From DAOUFU01 sp034429275 (lineage in GTDB: Bacteria > Chloroflexota > Anaerolineae > Aggregatilineales > Aggregatilineaceae), in assembly GCA_034429275.1 (NCBI GenBank), contig DAOUFU010000073.1:17069-81068 (forward strand): a stretch of DNA of 64,000 nucleotides, written 5' to 3'. Below the pieces are notes generated by a model that was given only the letters and a program-made list of their open reading frames with translations, had not been told where the DNA came from and did no database searches. The position numbers were made by a program, and so were the translations under genes. Of the stretch, positions 17,479 through 25,339 are shown in pieces. The number at the start of each line of letters is the position of its first letter. The first letter of the stretch is position 1.

Positions 17479-18903
17479 CTAGCCGCGCCGGGCTTCGTCC
17501 AGCACCTTGCCATCGGGGCCAAGCAACTGCACATGCAGCGCCAGCTCGTTCTGCGCGTGGGTCGAGCAGCTCAGGCACGGGTCAAAGGTGCGGATCACGG
17601 CCTCAACGCGGTTGAGCATCCCTTCGGTGAGATGTCCGCCATCGACATAGCGGTGAGCCACCTGCTTGACGGCCCGGTTCATGGCGAGATTGTTGTGCGT
17701 CGTCGAGACGATCAGGTTGGCCCAGGTGATGCGGCCCTGCATATCGACGCGGTAGTGGTGGATCAGCGTGCCGCGCGGTGCTTCGACGACACCCTTGCCG
17801 GAGCTGTGGTTCGGCGCGGCAAACGCTCGCACGCGGGTATGGGTGATGTTCGGCTCTTCGAGAATCTGCCCGATCTTCTCGACGCAGTGCAGGCACTCGA
17901 CCAGGCGCGCATAGTGGAAGTAGAACGAACTCAGGACGACCGTGCGATCCAGCGTGCGGAATTCGGCCCATTCCTGGTCGGCGCGCGGGGTTCCCACTTT
18001 GTCGATGATGTTCAGGCGGGCGAGCGGTCCCACACGGTACATGCCTTCCGGGTAGCCTCTGGGCAGGTAGTAGGGGAACTTGGTGAAGGTCCACGGTTCG
18101 ACCGCTTCCCCGATATAGTCGCGGTAGTCCTCTGCCGCGAAGCCGTCTTCGAGCACTTTGCCGCGCTCATCCACCAGCCGGATCATCCCGTCATAGAGTT
18201 CCAGGCTGCCGTCTTTGCCGATCAGGCCCATGAACATGGAGGGGAAATTGCCGAATGAGCGAATTTCCTCTTTGTAGCTGTCCATCGCGCGCTTGAACCA
18301 GTCGATATTGCGCTGGATCAGGGCGATCATCTCCGGGATCAGGCCCAGGATGCGCGTGCGCACCTCTTCGGTGAGCGGCGAGGCCACGCCGCCCGGTACG
18401 ACCCACGTCGGGTGCAGGCGCTTGCCCGCCATCCACTCGATCACCTGCTGACCAAAGGCGCGCAGCTTGACGCCATCGCGCGCTACCGCCGGATATTTTT
18501 CCAGCAGCCCGAAGATGTTACGCTTGGCCGGGTCGGATTCCATGCCCAGCAGGAAGTCGGGCGACGACAGGTAGAAGAAGCTCAGCGCGTGCGACTGCAA
18601 GATCGACGCCAGGTTGAGCACCTGGCGCAGCTTGTGAGCCGTCGGCGGAATCTGCACGGCCATGATCGCGTCACAGGCTTTGGCCGAAGCCAGTTCGTGG
18701 CTGATGGTGCAGATGCCGCAGATGCGGCCCATCAGGCTGGGCATTTCGTAGAAGGGGCGGCCCTCGATGAATTTCTCAAAGCCGCGATACTGCGTCACGT
18801 GGAAGCGCGCATCTTCCACGCGCCCACTGTCATCAAGCTGAATGGTGATTTTGGAGTGCCCTTCAATCCGGGTGATCGGATCGATTGTGATCAGTTTCGC
18901 CAT
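17479..18903 (-). CDS. hoxH: [NiFe]-hydrogenase large subunit HoxH
   Basis: Catalytic subunit of a cytosolic NAD-linked (group 3d-like) hydrogenase, 474 residues. It carries the two pairs of nickel ligands: [10 protein letters not shown] near residue 60 and DPCLSCSTH near residue 440. The N-terminus [15 protein letters not shown] is the family signature. After the final His a C-terminal extension of about 25 residues remains, which the maturation protease would remove. It is fifth in the order hoxE-F-U-Y-H and lies 12 bases after hoxY. Activity would couple H2 oxidation or evolution to NAD(H). Confidence 0.95.
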   Translation of the reverse strand: MAKLITIDPITRIEGHSKITIQLDDSGRVEDARFHVTQYRGFEKFIEGRPFYEMPSLMGRICGICTISHELASAKACDAIMAVQIPPTAHKLRQVLNLASILQSHALSFFYLSSPDFLLGMESDPAKRNIFGLLEKYPAVARDGVKLRAFGQQVIEWMAGKRLHPTWVVPGGVASPLTEEVRTRILGLIPEMIALIQRNIDWFKRAMDSYKEEIRSFGNFPSMFMGLIGKDGSLELYDGMIRLVDERGKVLEDGFAAEDYRDYIGEAVEPWTFTKFPYYLPRGYPEGMYRVGPLARLNIIDKVGTPRADQEWAEFRTLDRTVVLSSFYFHYARLVECLHCVEKIGQILEEPNITHTRVRAFAAPNHSSGKGVVEAPRGTLIHHYRVDMQGRITWANLIVSTTHNNLAMNRAVKQVAHRYVDGGHLTEGMLNRVEAVIRTFDPCLSCSTHAQNELALHVQLLGPDGKVLDEARRG

Positions 18904-18915
18904 GATGGTTTACTC

Positions 18916-19455
18916 CTAGGCTCCTGGCCGCGTTTTGTCGGTGAGAATGGGAGTCCGGCCAGCCGCCAGCTCGCTGATCACGTAATAGATCGTATCGGCG
19001 GAAGGCGGGCAGCCCTGGACGAAGACATCCACTTCGACCAGTTCATGAATCGGGCGCACATAGGGCAGCAGCCGGGGCACAACCTGGTCAGGGACCTGGG
19101 GCTGTGCCTGCACGGTCTCTTCGTCCAGGTAGCCGCGCGCATAAATATCGGCGACCTTGAAGGGGTTGCGCATGGCGGGCACGTTGGCGGCCACGGCGCA
19201 GTCGCCCAATGCTACCAGGATTTTAGTGTGGGCGCGGATCTTCTTGATCTTTTCCTCGTCCTCGGTGCTGCTGACCGCGCCTTCGACCAGCGCCACGTCC
19301 ACCGTCTCCGGGAAATTCTTGAGATCGACCAGCGGGCTGTACACCAGGTCGATGATCGGGGCCAGTTCCAGCAGCCGCTCGTCCATATCGATCAGCGACA
19401 TGTGGCAGCCGGAGCAGCCGTCGAGCCAGACCGTCGCAACTTTGACCTTATTCAT
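18916..19455 (-). CDS. hoxY: [NiFe]-hydrogenase small subunit HoxY
   Basis: Electron-transfer subunit of 179 residues. The start at 19455 was chosen because GGAGG lies upstream and the protein then begins KVATVWLDGCSGCHMS, as in HoxY; a longer reading frame upstream overlaps hoxU and is not used. Cysteines for the proximal [4Fe-4S] cluster are GCSGC, GDC and GCPPSAD. There is no Tat signal, so the enzyme is cytoplasmic. The start overlaps the end of hoxU by eight bases. The small size (no extra C-terminal cluster domain) fits group 3 bidirectional enzymes. Confidence 0.94.
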   Translation of the reverse strand: MNKVKVATVWLDGCSGCHMSLIDMDERLLELAPIIDLVYSPLVDLKNFPETVDVALVEGAVSSTEDEEKIKKIRAHTKILVALGDCAVAANVPAMRNPFKVADIYARGYLDEETVQAQPQVPDQVVPRLLPYVRPIHELVEVDVFVQGCPPSADTIYYVISELAAGRTPILTDKTRPGA

Positions 19456-20170
19456 ATTTGGCCTCCCGCATTTCCGACAGGTGCGCGAGGAAATCACGGC
19501 GCTTGACCATCTCGCCCACAGCCTTACCCTTTTCGACAATCGCGCCCACCGGGCACACCGAGACGCACTTGCCGCAGCTCGTGCAGGTCGTGGCCTCACC
19601 CCAGGTGACATCCAGCTCGGTAATCACGTGCGCCTCGACCCCGCGCCCGCTCACGTCCCAGCAGTGCGCGCCTTCGATCTCGTCACATACGCGCACACAG
19701 CGCGTGCACAACACGCAGCGGTTGCGGTCGAGCACGAAGCGCTCGTGCGTCATATCGACTTCGCGCACCTGCTGCAGATTGGGGAACCGCACGTGGTCCA
19801 TACCCAGCCGCTGCGCCAGGTACTGCAGCTCGCAGTTGCCGTTCGAGACGCACACCGCGCACACGTGGTTGCCTTCCGAGAACAGCAGCTCGATGATCAT
19901 GCGCCGGTAGTTTTGCAGGCGCTCGGTGTTGGTGAAGACTTCCATGCCCTCTTCGGCATAGGTTGTGCAGGCGGGGACCAGCTTATTCCACCCCTTGACT
20001 TCGACCAGGCACAGGCGGCAAGCGCCGATGATCGACAGTGTTTCCAGCTCGCACAGCGTCGGGATAAAGATGCCGTTTTCGCGGGCCAGGTCGAGCACGG
20101 TCTGGTCTTCATGAGCGCTGATGTCGCGCCCGTCCAGCTTCAGAGTCTTGATTCGTGAACGTGTAGCCAT
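19448..20170 (-). CDS. hoxU: NAD-reducing hydrogenase diaphorase subunit HoxU
   Basis: Iron-sulfur subunit of 240 residues, homologous to the N-terminus of NuoG. An N-terminal 2Fe-2S ferredoxin domain is seen (CELETLSIIGACRLCLVEV, then a further Cys). A His-Cys segment EGNHVCAVCVSNGNC binds an N5-like cluster, and two classic 4Fe-4S motifs follow, CVLCTRCVRVC and CTSCGKCVSVCPVG. It passes electrons between HoxF and HoxY. It lies 13 bases after hoxF. Confidence 0.95.
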   Translation of the reverse strand: MATRSRIKTLKLDGRDISAHEDQTVLDLARENGIFIPTLCELETLSIIGACRLCLVEVKGWNKLVPACTTYAEEGMEVFTNTERLQNYRRMIIELLFSEGNHVCAVCVSNGNCELQYLAQRLGMDHVRFPNLQQVREVDMTHERFVLDRNRCVLCTRCVRVCDEIEGAHCWDVSGRGVEAHVITELDVTWGEATTCTSCGKCVSVCPVGAIVEKGKAVGEMVKRRDFLAHLSEMREAKYE

Positions 20171-20183
20171 CGGTGCCTCTCGC

Positions 20184-21800
20184 TTACGACGCGGCTTCGG
20201 GCGCGGCGTCGATCAATTTTTCCAGGTATTCGTCACGGAAGTAGTGCAGCGTGCTCAGCACGGGGTTGGGGGCCGACTGCCCCAGGCCGCACAGGCTGGC
20301 ATTGCGCGTCAGGTCGCACAACTGCTCCAGCATTTCGATATCGGCCAACATCCCCTCGCCCTTGGAAATCTTATCCAGCAGCCTGAACATCTGCGCGGTG
20401 CCAACCCGGCAGGGAATGCATTTCCCGCACGATTCCGACATGCAGAAGTCCATGAAATAGCGCGCGATGCCGACCATCGACGCGGTCTCGTCCATGACGA
20501 TCATGCCGCCCGACCCCATGAAGGACTGCAAGCGCCGCAGCGATTCAAAATCCACCGGGGTGTCGAAATATTCGACCGGGATGCAGCCGCCGGTCGGCCC
20601 ACCGGTCTGCACCGCCTTGACGGCCAGGCCGTTCGGCGTGCCGCCGCCGATTTCCTGCACGATCTGGTGCAGCGTTGTGCCCATCGGCACTTCGATCAGG
20701 CCGGTGTTTTTCACCTGCCCGGCCAGCGCGAAGACTTTGGTCCCTTTGCTGGTTTCGGTGCCGATAGAGGCGAACCATTCGCCGCCATTGCGGATGATAG
20801 GCGCGACATTGGCCCACGTCTCGACGTTGTTCACGATGGTGGGTTGGCCCCACAGGCCGTGATCTGCCGGATAGGGTGGGCGCGGGCGCGGGTTGCCCCG
20901 GCGGCCTTCGATCGAGGCCATCAGCGCGGTTTCCTCACCGCAGACATACGCCCCTGCGCCCAGGCGCAGGTCAATATCGAAGTCGAAGCCGGTGCCGAGA
21001 ATATTTTCGCCCAGCAGGTTTTTGCGCTTCGCCAGCTTGATGGCCGTCTTGAGGCGCTCAATCGCCAGCGGATATTCGGCGCGCACATAGACATAGCCCT
21101 TGCTCGCGCCGACCGCGTACCCCGCGATTGCCATGCCTTCCAGCACGCGGTGCGGATCGCTTTCGAGCACGCTGCGATCCATGAATGCGCCGGGATCGCC
21201 TTCGTCCGCATTGCAGATGATGTATTTGACGTTGCTGATCGCTTTGGCGACGGTGGACCACTTGAGTCCGGTGGGATACCCCGCGCCGCCGCGTCCGCGC
21301 AGCCCGCTCGCCACGATCTCATCGATCACCTGGGCCGGGGTCATTTCGTGCAGCACCATGTCCAGCGCGCTGTACCCCTTGGCGCGGATATAGTCTTCCA
21401 GGTTCTCCGGGTCGATCACGCCGCTGTTTTCGAGCACGATCTTGACCTGGCTCTTGAAGAAGGGGATGGTGGTATCGGTCTGGATGCGCGCTACCGGCTT
21501 TTTGCCAACGCTCTGGATGATCTCCGGCGCGTCGTCGGCGGCCACCTGCTGGTAGAGCGTGCCTTCCGGCTCCACCGAGACCAGCGGACCCGCTGCGCAT
21601 AGCCCCATGCATCCCACGCCCTTGACCTCGATCTCGTTTTCGAGACCCTGAGCTTTGACCTCGGCTTCGAGCGCCTGCTTGATCTCATCGCTGTGCAGCG
21701 AGAGGCAGCCCGCCGCCATACACGCGCGCACGCAGTGCTTGTGGGGACGCTGTGCCTGTTCGGCGAGGGCTTGCTCTTGAAGATCTTCATACATGGTCAT
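20184..21800 (-). CDS. hoxF: NAD-reducing hydrogenase diaphorase subunit HoxF
   Basis: NADH/FMN-binding subunit of 538 residues, related to NuoF. An N-terminal thioredoxin-like 2Fe-2S region (about residues 20-110) holds the cysteines in CVRACMAAGC and GCMGLC. The FMN/NADH core has GRGGAGYPTGLKW, CNADEGDPGAFMDR and VCGEETALMASIEG. The C-terminal 4Fe-4S motif is ESCGKCIPCR with a later Cys in SLCGLG. The start at 21800 has GAGGAG eight bases upstream and overlaps the hoxE stop by four bases. The genes around it are hydrogenase genes, not nuo genes, which sets this apart from complex I. Confidence 0.95.
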   Translation of the reverse strand: MTMYEDLQEQALAEQAQRPHKHCVRACMAAGCLSLHSDEIKQALEAEVKAQGLENEIEVKGVGCMGLCAAGPLVSVEPEGTLYQQVAADDAPEIIQSVGKKPVARIQTDTTIPFFKSQVKIVLENSGVIDPENLEDYIRAKGYSALDMVLHEMTPAQVIDEIVASGLRGRGGAGYPTGLKWSTVAKAISNVKYIICNADEGDPGAFMDRSVLESDPHRVLEGMAIAGYAVGASKGYVYVRAEYPLAIERLKTAIKLAKRKNLLGENILGTGFDFDIDLRLGAGAYVCGEETALMASIEGRRGNPRPRPPYPADHGLWGQPTIVNNVETWANVAPIIRNGGEWFASIGTETSKGTKVFALAGQVKNTGLIEVPMGTTLHQIVQEIGGGTPNGLAVKAVQTGGPTGGCIPVEYFDTPVDFESLRRLQSFMGSGGMIVMDETASMVGIARYFMDFCMSESCGKCIPCRVGTAQMFRLLDKISKGEGMLADIEMLEQLCDLTRNASLCGLGQSAPNPVLSTLHYFRDEYLEKLIDAAPEAAS

Positions 21801-22306
21801 GCTTGCTTCTCCTCGACCGGGTTACTTTCCAACGCGGTGCGCACGGCGTCCAGCGTCGCATTCCCGATCACCTGGTTATCGAACACGACTGCCGGGGCCA
21901 GCCCACACGCCCCTACGCAGCGCACGGTGACCAGCGACAGCTTGTTATCCGGCGTAGTCTGACCGGGCGCGATGCCGTATTCGGCCTGCAGGTCGTCCAG
22001 AATTTTGTGCGCCCCCTTGATGTAGCACGCTGTGCCGGTGCACACCGCGCAGGTATGCTCACCCTGGGGCTTGAGGTTGAAAAAGTGGTAGAACGTCGCC
22101 ACACCGTAGACCTGCGCCGGCGAAACACGCAGCGCGCGCGAGACATAGCGCAGAGTCTCATCATCCAGGTAGCCAAAGGCTTCCTGGGCGGTGTGCAGGG
22201 TTTCGATCAGCGCGTCCGGGCGGAAGCCGTTACGCCGCATCGTGCCCTGGACAAGCCGCCACCGCTTGTCGTCTGAGGGCGGTTCGATTTTGAAACGACC
22301 AGCCAT
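21797..22306 (-). CDS. hoxE: NAD-reducing hydrogenase subunit HoxE
   Basis: A 169-residue NuoE-like thioredoxin-fold 2Fe-2S protein, first gene of the hox operon. The start at 22306 was preferred over upstream ATGs because the homologous region begins here and AAAGG lies upstream. The four cluster cysteines are in CAVCTGTAC... and CVGACGLAP. FGYLDDETLRYVSRALRVS and VYGVATFYHFF are family signatures. It connects HoxF to the complex. A Crp-type palindrome lies about 150 bases upstream. Confidence 0.94.
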   Translation of the reverse strand: MAGRFKIEPPSDDKRWRLVQGTMRRNGFRPDALIETLHTAQEAFGYLDDETLRYVSRALRVSPAQVYGVATFYHFFNLKPQGEHTCAVCTGTACYIKGAHKILDDLQAEYGIAPGQTTPDNKLSLVTVRCVGACGLAPAVVFDNQVIGNATLDAVRTALESNPVEEKQA

Positions 22307-22453
22307 GATGTGTGCCTTTCGATGATTGGTTACGGATTTAGGTGAACCGGATTTCCGGGCATGGACTTGAAGGTTTGGCAAATTGGAGCGGGCAATGTGC
22401 CAACTATGCCCATACCGCGCGTTTTTGCTAAGTGACTAAAGCCACTGGAGACT

Positions 22454-22469
22454 AGTGATAAATTTCACA
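22454..22469. promoter_or_regulatory. Crp-like palindrome between hoxE and the thioesterase gene
   Basis: On the plus strand AGTGA-TAAATT-TCACA, equivalent on the minus strand to TGTGA-N6-TCACT, matches the classical Crp site (TGTGA-N6-TCACA) at all but one base. It lies in the divergent region between hoxE and the gene at 22572. A Crp/Fnr-family regulator is encoded at 57701-58393. Confidence 0.45.
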
Positions 22470-22571
22470 ATATAGATCTGGCCGAAAGCTGCAACTGTCA
22501 CCGGCACGCTCAGGCTGTGTTACAATCGCCGTGTGATAATAGCCGGTCCATTCTACCCTGGAGCAGCATGA

Positions 22572-23456
22572 ATGCCTCAACCGCGCACCCACCGGTGCAC
22601 CTTCCGCCTGCGTTATGATGAATGCAATGCCTTCGGTCATGTCCGCCCGGCCTCGCTGCTGCGCCTGATGCAAGAGGCGGCGTTCGGCGCGTCGGCGGCG
22701 GCAGGCTATGACCTGGCGCGCTATGAAGCCATGCACCGGCTGTGGTTGATCCGCGAGACTGCGGCCACGTTTGGGCCGTGCCCGCCCGCCTATGGCGACA
22801 GCATCGCGGCGACCACCTTTGTGCAGGATTTCCGGCGGGTGCGTTCGCGTCGTGCCTACCTGCTGCGCGACGCCGCCAGCGGTGCCCCCGGCATCGACGC
22901 GATCACCGATTGGGTGCTGTTCGATGTGGACCGTGAGCGCCCGACCACTGTGCCGGAAGATATGATCGCGGCGTTTTTCCCCGAGGGTGCGCCCGATCCC
23001 GAAAGCGTCCCGCCCCGCGAGCCGTTCCCCGAACTGCCGCCCGTTCCGCCTGGCGCTGTCGCGCTGGCGCGCCGCCCGGATTGGCGCGATCTCGATGGGG
23101 CGCTGCATGTCAACAACACGGTCTACTTCGACTACTTTGAAGACAGCGTGCATCAGGCCCTGGCGATGGGCGGATGGACGCTCGGACGGTTGATGGAGCA
23201 CGGGGTAAGCCTGTGGCCTCACGGCGCGCGCATTGAGTATATCCAATCCGTTCAATCTGGCGATACCTGTCATGTGGCGTTGTGGCCGTTGGGCGGGGCC
23301 GAACTGGCGCACACTATCACCCGGCAGGCGGATGGCGCGATCCTGGTGCGGGCGCGGATCGCGTGGGGCTGGGTCGATGCCCACACGCGCCAGCCCGTCG
23401 ATCCTCCCGCCGCTTTGGGCGATTTCGCCAGCCTGTTCGCGCCCGCTGCCGGGTGA
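22572..23456 (+). CDS. Acyl-ACP/acyl-CoA thioesterase with two hotdog domains
   Basis: A cytosolic 294-residue protein of the acyl-ACP thioesterase (FatA/FatB-like) or 4-hydroxybenzoyl-CoA thioesterase type. Two hotdog folds are visible: the N-terminal one begins TFRLRYDECNAFGHVRPASLLRLMQE (about residues 10-140), and the C-terminal one has DWRDLDGALHVNNTVYFDYFEDSVHQAL (about 175-285), with the D-x-x-x-H-V-N-N-x-x-Y motif typical of the family. It would hydrolyse fatty-acyl thioesters; the substrate chain is not evident. The start ATG follows GGAG at 22561. A possible -10 (TACAAT) is at 22521-22526. It is separate from the hox operon, which is divergent. Confidence 0.82.
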   Translation: MPQPRTHRCTFRLRYDECNAFGHVRPASLLRLMQEAAFGASAAAGYDLARYEAMHRLWLIRETAATFGPCPPAYGDSIAATTFVQDFRRVRSRRAYLLRDAASGAPGIDAITDWVLFDVDRERPTTVPEDMIAAFFPEGAPDPESVPPREPFPELPPVPPGAVALARRPDWRDLDGALHVNNTVYFDYFEDSVHQALAMGGWTLGRLMEHGVSLWPHGARIEYIQSVQSGDTCHVALWPLGGAELAHTITRQADGAILVRARIAWGWVDAHTRQPVDPPAALGDFASLFAPAAG

Positions 23457-23510
23457 ACAGTTGGGCCAGCAGACCGGCTTGGTGATTTTGTACTAAATTC
23501 GCCAAGGTTA

Positions 23511-23539
23511 TTGACTCTGTCCCGGCCCTGTGCTAAGCT
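23511..23539 (+). promoter_or_regulatory. Promoter of the aromatic amino acid operon
   Basis: TTGACT at 23511-23516 and TAAGCT at 23534-23539 are 17 bases apart, and TGC before the -10 makes it an extended -10. Transcription should start near 23546, giving a leader of about 300 bases before aroH. Confidence 0.65.
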
Positions 23540-23573
23540 GTGCGTCATTGAGGAGCATTCACTGCGCGGTACC

Positions 23574-23630
23574 ATGATCACGATCACTATCACGCGCGCA
23601 GTCGAGGTGAGAACAGTTCGTCATGGCTGA
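23574..23630 (+). CDS. Possible upstream leader ORF, Ile/Thr-rich, 18 codons
   Basis: A short frame MITITITRAVEVRTVRHG, starting 28 bases after the predicted transcript start. Its stop overlaps the start of the Phe/Tyr-rich leader frame (ATGGCTGA), so translation of the two could be coupled. Upstream GAGGAG at 23550-23556 is farther from the ATG than normal (about 18 bases), so translation is uncertain. Confidence 0.3.
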   Translation: MITITITRAVEVRTVRHG

Positions 23631-23745
23631 GATGTCGTCTGCTTCCCTTCAACCCACATTCCGCGCCGGCAGCAGCCGGGGCGCTTTTGGGTTTTATTAC
23701 TACTTTGGGAGCCATACGACGGGTCCGAGCTTGACGGCTGCGTAA
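23623..23745 (+). CDS. Leader peptide of the aromatic operon attenuator
   Basis: A 40-codon frame with GAGGTGA about 12 bases upstream of its ATG at 23623. The stretch F-G-F-Y-Y-Y-F is encoded at 23686-23706, giving three Tyr and three Phe codons among seven; another Phe codon lies at 23659. Such runs in a leader upstream of biosynthetic genes for the same amino acids sense charged tRNA levels, as in pheL and trpL. The rest of the peptide is Ser/Ala/Gly/Thr-rich and has no recognisable domain. A ribosome stalled here for lack of Phe- or Tyr-tRNA would cover the first hairpin arm and favour the antiterminator described in the following entry. Confidence 0.72.
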   Translation: MAEMSSASLQPTFRAGSSRGAFGFYYYFGSHTTGPSLTAA

Positions 23746-23806
23746 CCGACTTCTCCCCATCGGGAAAAGGTGAAGGATAGGGTGCCGGGCACAAGCTCAG
23801 CACCCT
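23672..23806 (+). promoter_or_regulatory. Attenuator: competing hairpins of the aromatic operon leader
   Basis: Three possible pairings are visible in the leader. GCAGCCG at 23672-23678 pairs with CGGCTGC at 23735-23741 (7 bp, spanning the Phe/Tyr codons). GAGCTTG at 23727-23733 pairs with CAAGCTC at 23792-23798 (7 bp), which lies in the loop of the terminator hairpin. AGGGTGC at 23779-23785 pairs with GCACCCT at 23800-23806, forming the terminator. The first and second pairings compete for adjacent bases, so ribosome position decides whether the terminator forms. No Trp codons occur, which fits regulation by Phe and Tyr only. Confidence 0.65.
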
Positions 23807-23816
23807 GTTTTTTTTG
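23779..23816 (+). terminator. Intrinsic terminator in the aromatic operon leader
   Basis: A 7-bp perfect stem AGGGTGC/GCACCCT with a 14-base loop is followed by GTTTTTTTT. It stands 33 bases before the aroH start, so it can only act as an attenuator of the operon. Confidence 0.85.
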
Positions 23817-23848
23817 TAACCGTGTGGATGCCACAAAGGAGCAGCACC

Positions 23849-24256
23849 GTGACTGATACCCCTTTCATCGCCTGCCGCGGGGTTCGGGGTGCGATCACCG
23901 TCGAAGCCAACACCGCTGACGCCATTCTGGAGGCCGCGCGCGAACTGTTGGAGGCCCTGATCGCGGCCAACCACATCGCGCCCGACGACATCGCCAGCGT
24001 GTTGTTCACGGCCACGCCCGACCTCAACGCGATCTATCCGGCAGTGGCGGCGCGTCAGTTAGGCTGGCACGATGTGGCTCTTAACTGCGTCCAGGAGATG
24101 GACGTGCCCGGCAGTTTACCTCGCTGCCTGCGCGTCCTCATCCTCTGGAACACTCCCCTGCTGCCACACGACATTCACCACCTCTACTTACGCGAAGCCC
24201 ATATTTTACGACCAGACCGTATGCAGTCGGAATCCGTGCACTCATCAGCCAGTTAG
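23849..24256 (+). CDS. aroH: Chorismate mutase (AroH class)
   Basis: Converts chorismate to prephenate, the first step of Phe/Tyr branches. The product is 135 residues, and the sequence follows the Bacillus AroH family: FIACRGVRGAITVEANT, FTATPDLNAIYPAVAARQLGW, CVQEMDVPGSLPRCLRVLI, and HHLYLREAHILRPD near the end. The start GTG at 23849 has AGGAG seven bases upstream and was chosen over an ATG frame start at 23826 because it matches the family N-terminus. It is the first structural gene after the attenuator. PheA in the same operon has no chorismate mutase domain, so this enzyme supplies that step. Confidence 0.93.
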   Translation: MTDTPFIACRGVRGAITVEANTADAILEAARELLEALIAANHIAPDDIASVLFTATPDLNAIYPAVAARQLGWHDVALNCVQEMDVPGSLPRCLRVLILWNTPLLPHDIHHLYLREAHILRPDRMQSESVHSSAS

Positions 24257-24289
24257 TCTCAGGATTTAGTCTACAGGGAGAGAAGCGCC

Positions 24290-25324
24290 ATGATCGTCGT
24301 AATGCAATCTACCGCCAGCGCACGCGATATTTCGGATGTTATCGCCCGCATTCGCGCCATGGGTTATGATGTTCACCTGTCTCAAGGCAAAGAGCGCACC
24401 ATCATCGGCGTGATCGGGCGGGGTCGGCCCCTCGATCAGGAGCAGCTCGGCCTGATGTCCGGCGTCGATTCGGTGATGCGGGTCTCGCACCCCTACAAGA
24501 TCGCCAGCCGCGAATATCACCCGGACGATACCCTGGTGCCGCTCAACGGGATCGAAGTCGGTGGGCCGGACCTGGCGCTGATCGCCGGTCCATGCTCGGT
24601 GGAAGACCGCACCAACATCATCGAGACGGCGCACGCCGTCAAAGAAGCGGGCGCGACGGCCCTGCGCGGTGGAGCCTTCAAACCGCGCACCTCGCCCTAC
24701 GCGTTCCAGGGATTGGGCGAAGAGGGGTTGAAATACCTGGCCGAAGCGCGCGAACAGACCGGTCTGCCGGTTGTGACCGAGGTGATGGAACCGGCGCTGG
24801 TTCCGCTGGTGTGCACCTATGCCGATGTGCTGCAGATCGGCGCGCGCAATATGCAGAATTACGCGCTGCTGCACGCCGTAGGCGAGAGTCAGTACCCGGT
24901 GCTGCTCAAGCGCGGCATGAGCAGCACCATCGAAGAACTGCTGATGGCTGCCGAGTACATCCTGAGTCATGGCAATATGCGCGGGAAGCTGTGTGAGCGC
25001 GGCATTCGCACCTTCGAGACGGCGACTCGCAACACCTTCGACATTAACGCCATCCCGGTGCTGAAACAGGCGTCGCACCTGCCGGTCATCGCCGACCCAA
25101 GCCACGCGACCGGCAAATGGGAATACGTCGAGTCGGTTTCGCTGGCCGCCATCGCTGCCGGGGCCGATGGCCTGATCCTGGAAGTGCATCTCGACCCGGA
25201 GAACGCTCAATCTGATGGCCGGCAGTCGCTCAAGCCGGAGCGATTCGCGGCCCTGGTGGAGAAAGTCCGCCAGCTTGCGCCTGTGGTCAGCCGTCGGGTA
25301 GCCACCCCGGAGACCACTCACTGA
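24290..25324 (+). CDS. aroF: 3-deoxy-7-phosphoheptulonate (DAHP) synthase
   Basis: Catalyses the first committed step of the shikimate route from PEP and erythrose-4-phosphate. It is 344 residues. Residues 1-70 form the ferredoxin-like regulatory domain of the type I-beta DAHP synthases (MIVVMQ... with IGVIG), known as an allosteric site for Tyr/Phe in Thermotoga-type enzymes. The barrel has [48 protein letters not shown] and [14 protein letters not shown] stands nine bases before the ATG. It lies 33 bases after aroH. Confidence 0.95.
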   Translation: MIVVMQSTASARDISDVIARIRAMGYDVHLSQGKERTIIGVIGRGRPLDQEQLGLMSGVDSVMRVSHPYKIASREYHPDDTLVPLNGIEVGGPDLALIAGPCSVEDRTNIIETAHAVKEAGATALRGGAFKPRTSPYAFQGLGEEGLKYLAEAREQTGLPVVTEVMEPALVPLVCTYADVLQIGARNMQNYALLHAVGESQYPVLLKRGMSSTIEELLMAAEYILSHGNMRGKLCERGIRTFETATRNTFDINAIPVLKQASHLPVIADPSHATGKWEYVESVSLAAIAAGADGLILEVHLDPENAQSDGRQSLKPERFAALVEKVRQLAPVVSRRVATPETTH

Positions 25325-25339
25325 CGAACGTGGGGGGGT

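Noticed and set aside
19448..22306. Reading hoxF, hoxU and hoxE as respiratory complex I genes (nuoF, nuoG, nuoE)
   Set aside because: The order E-F-U-Y-H with a [NiFe] active site and maturation protease is that of NAD-linked hydrogenase; no membrane nuo genes are present.
22400..22450. Sigma54-type promoter suggested by TGGCAC upstream of hoxE
   Set aside because: The distance to a GC pair is wrong for -24/-12 spacing, and no sigma54 activator is encoded nearby.
22452..23384. Minus-strand frame across the thioesterase gene
   Set aside because: The plus-strand thioesterase has a ribosome site and both hotdog motifs; the antisense product has none.
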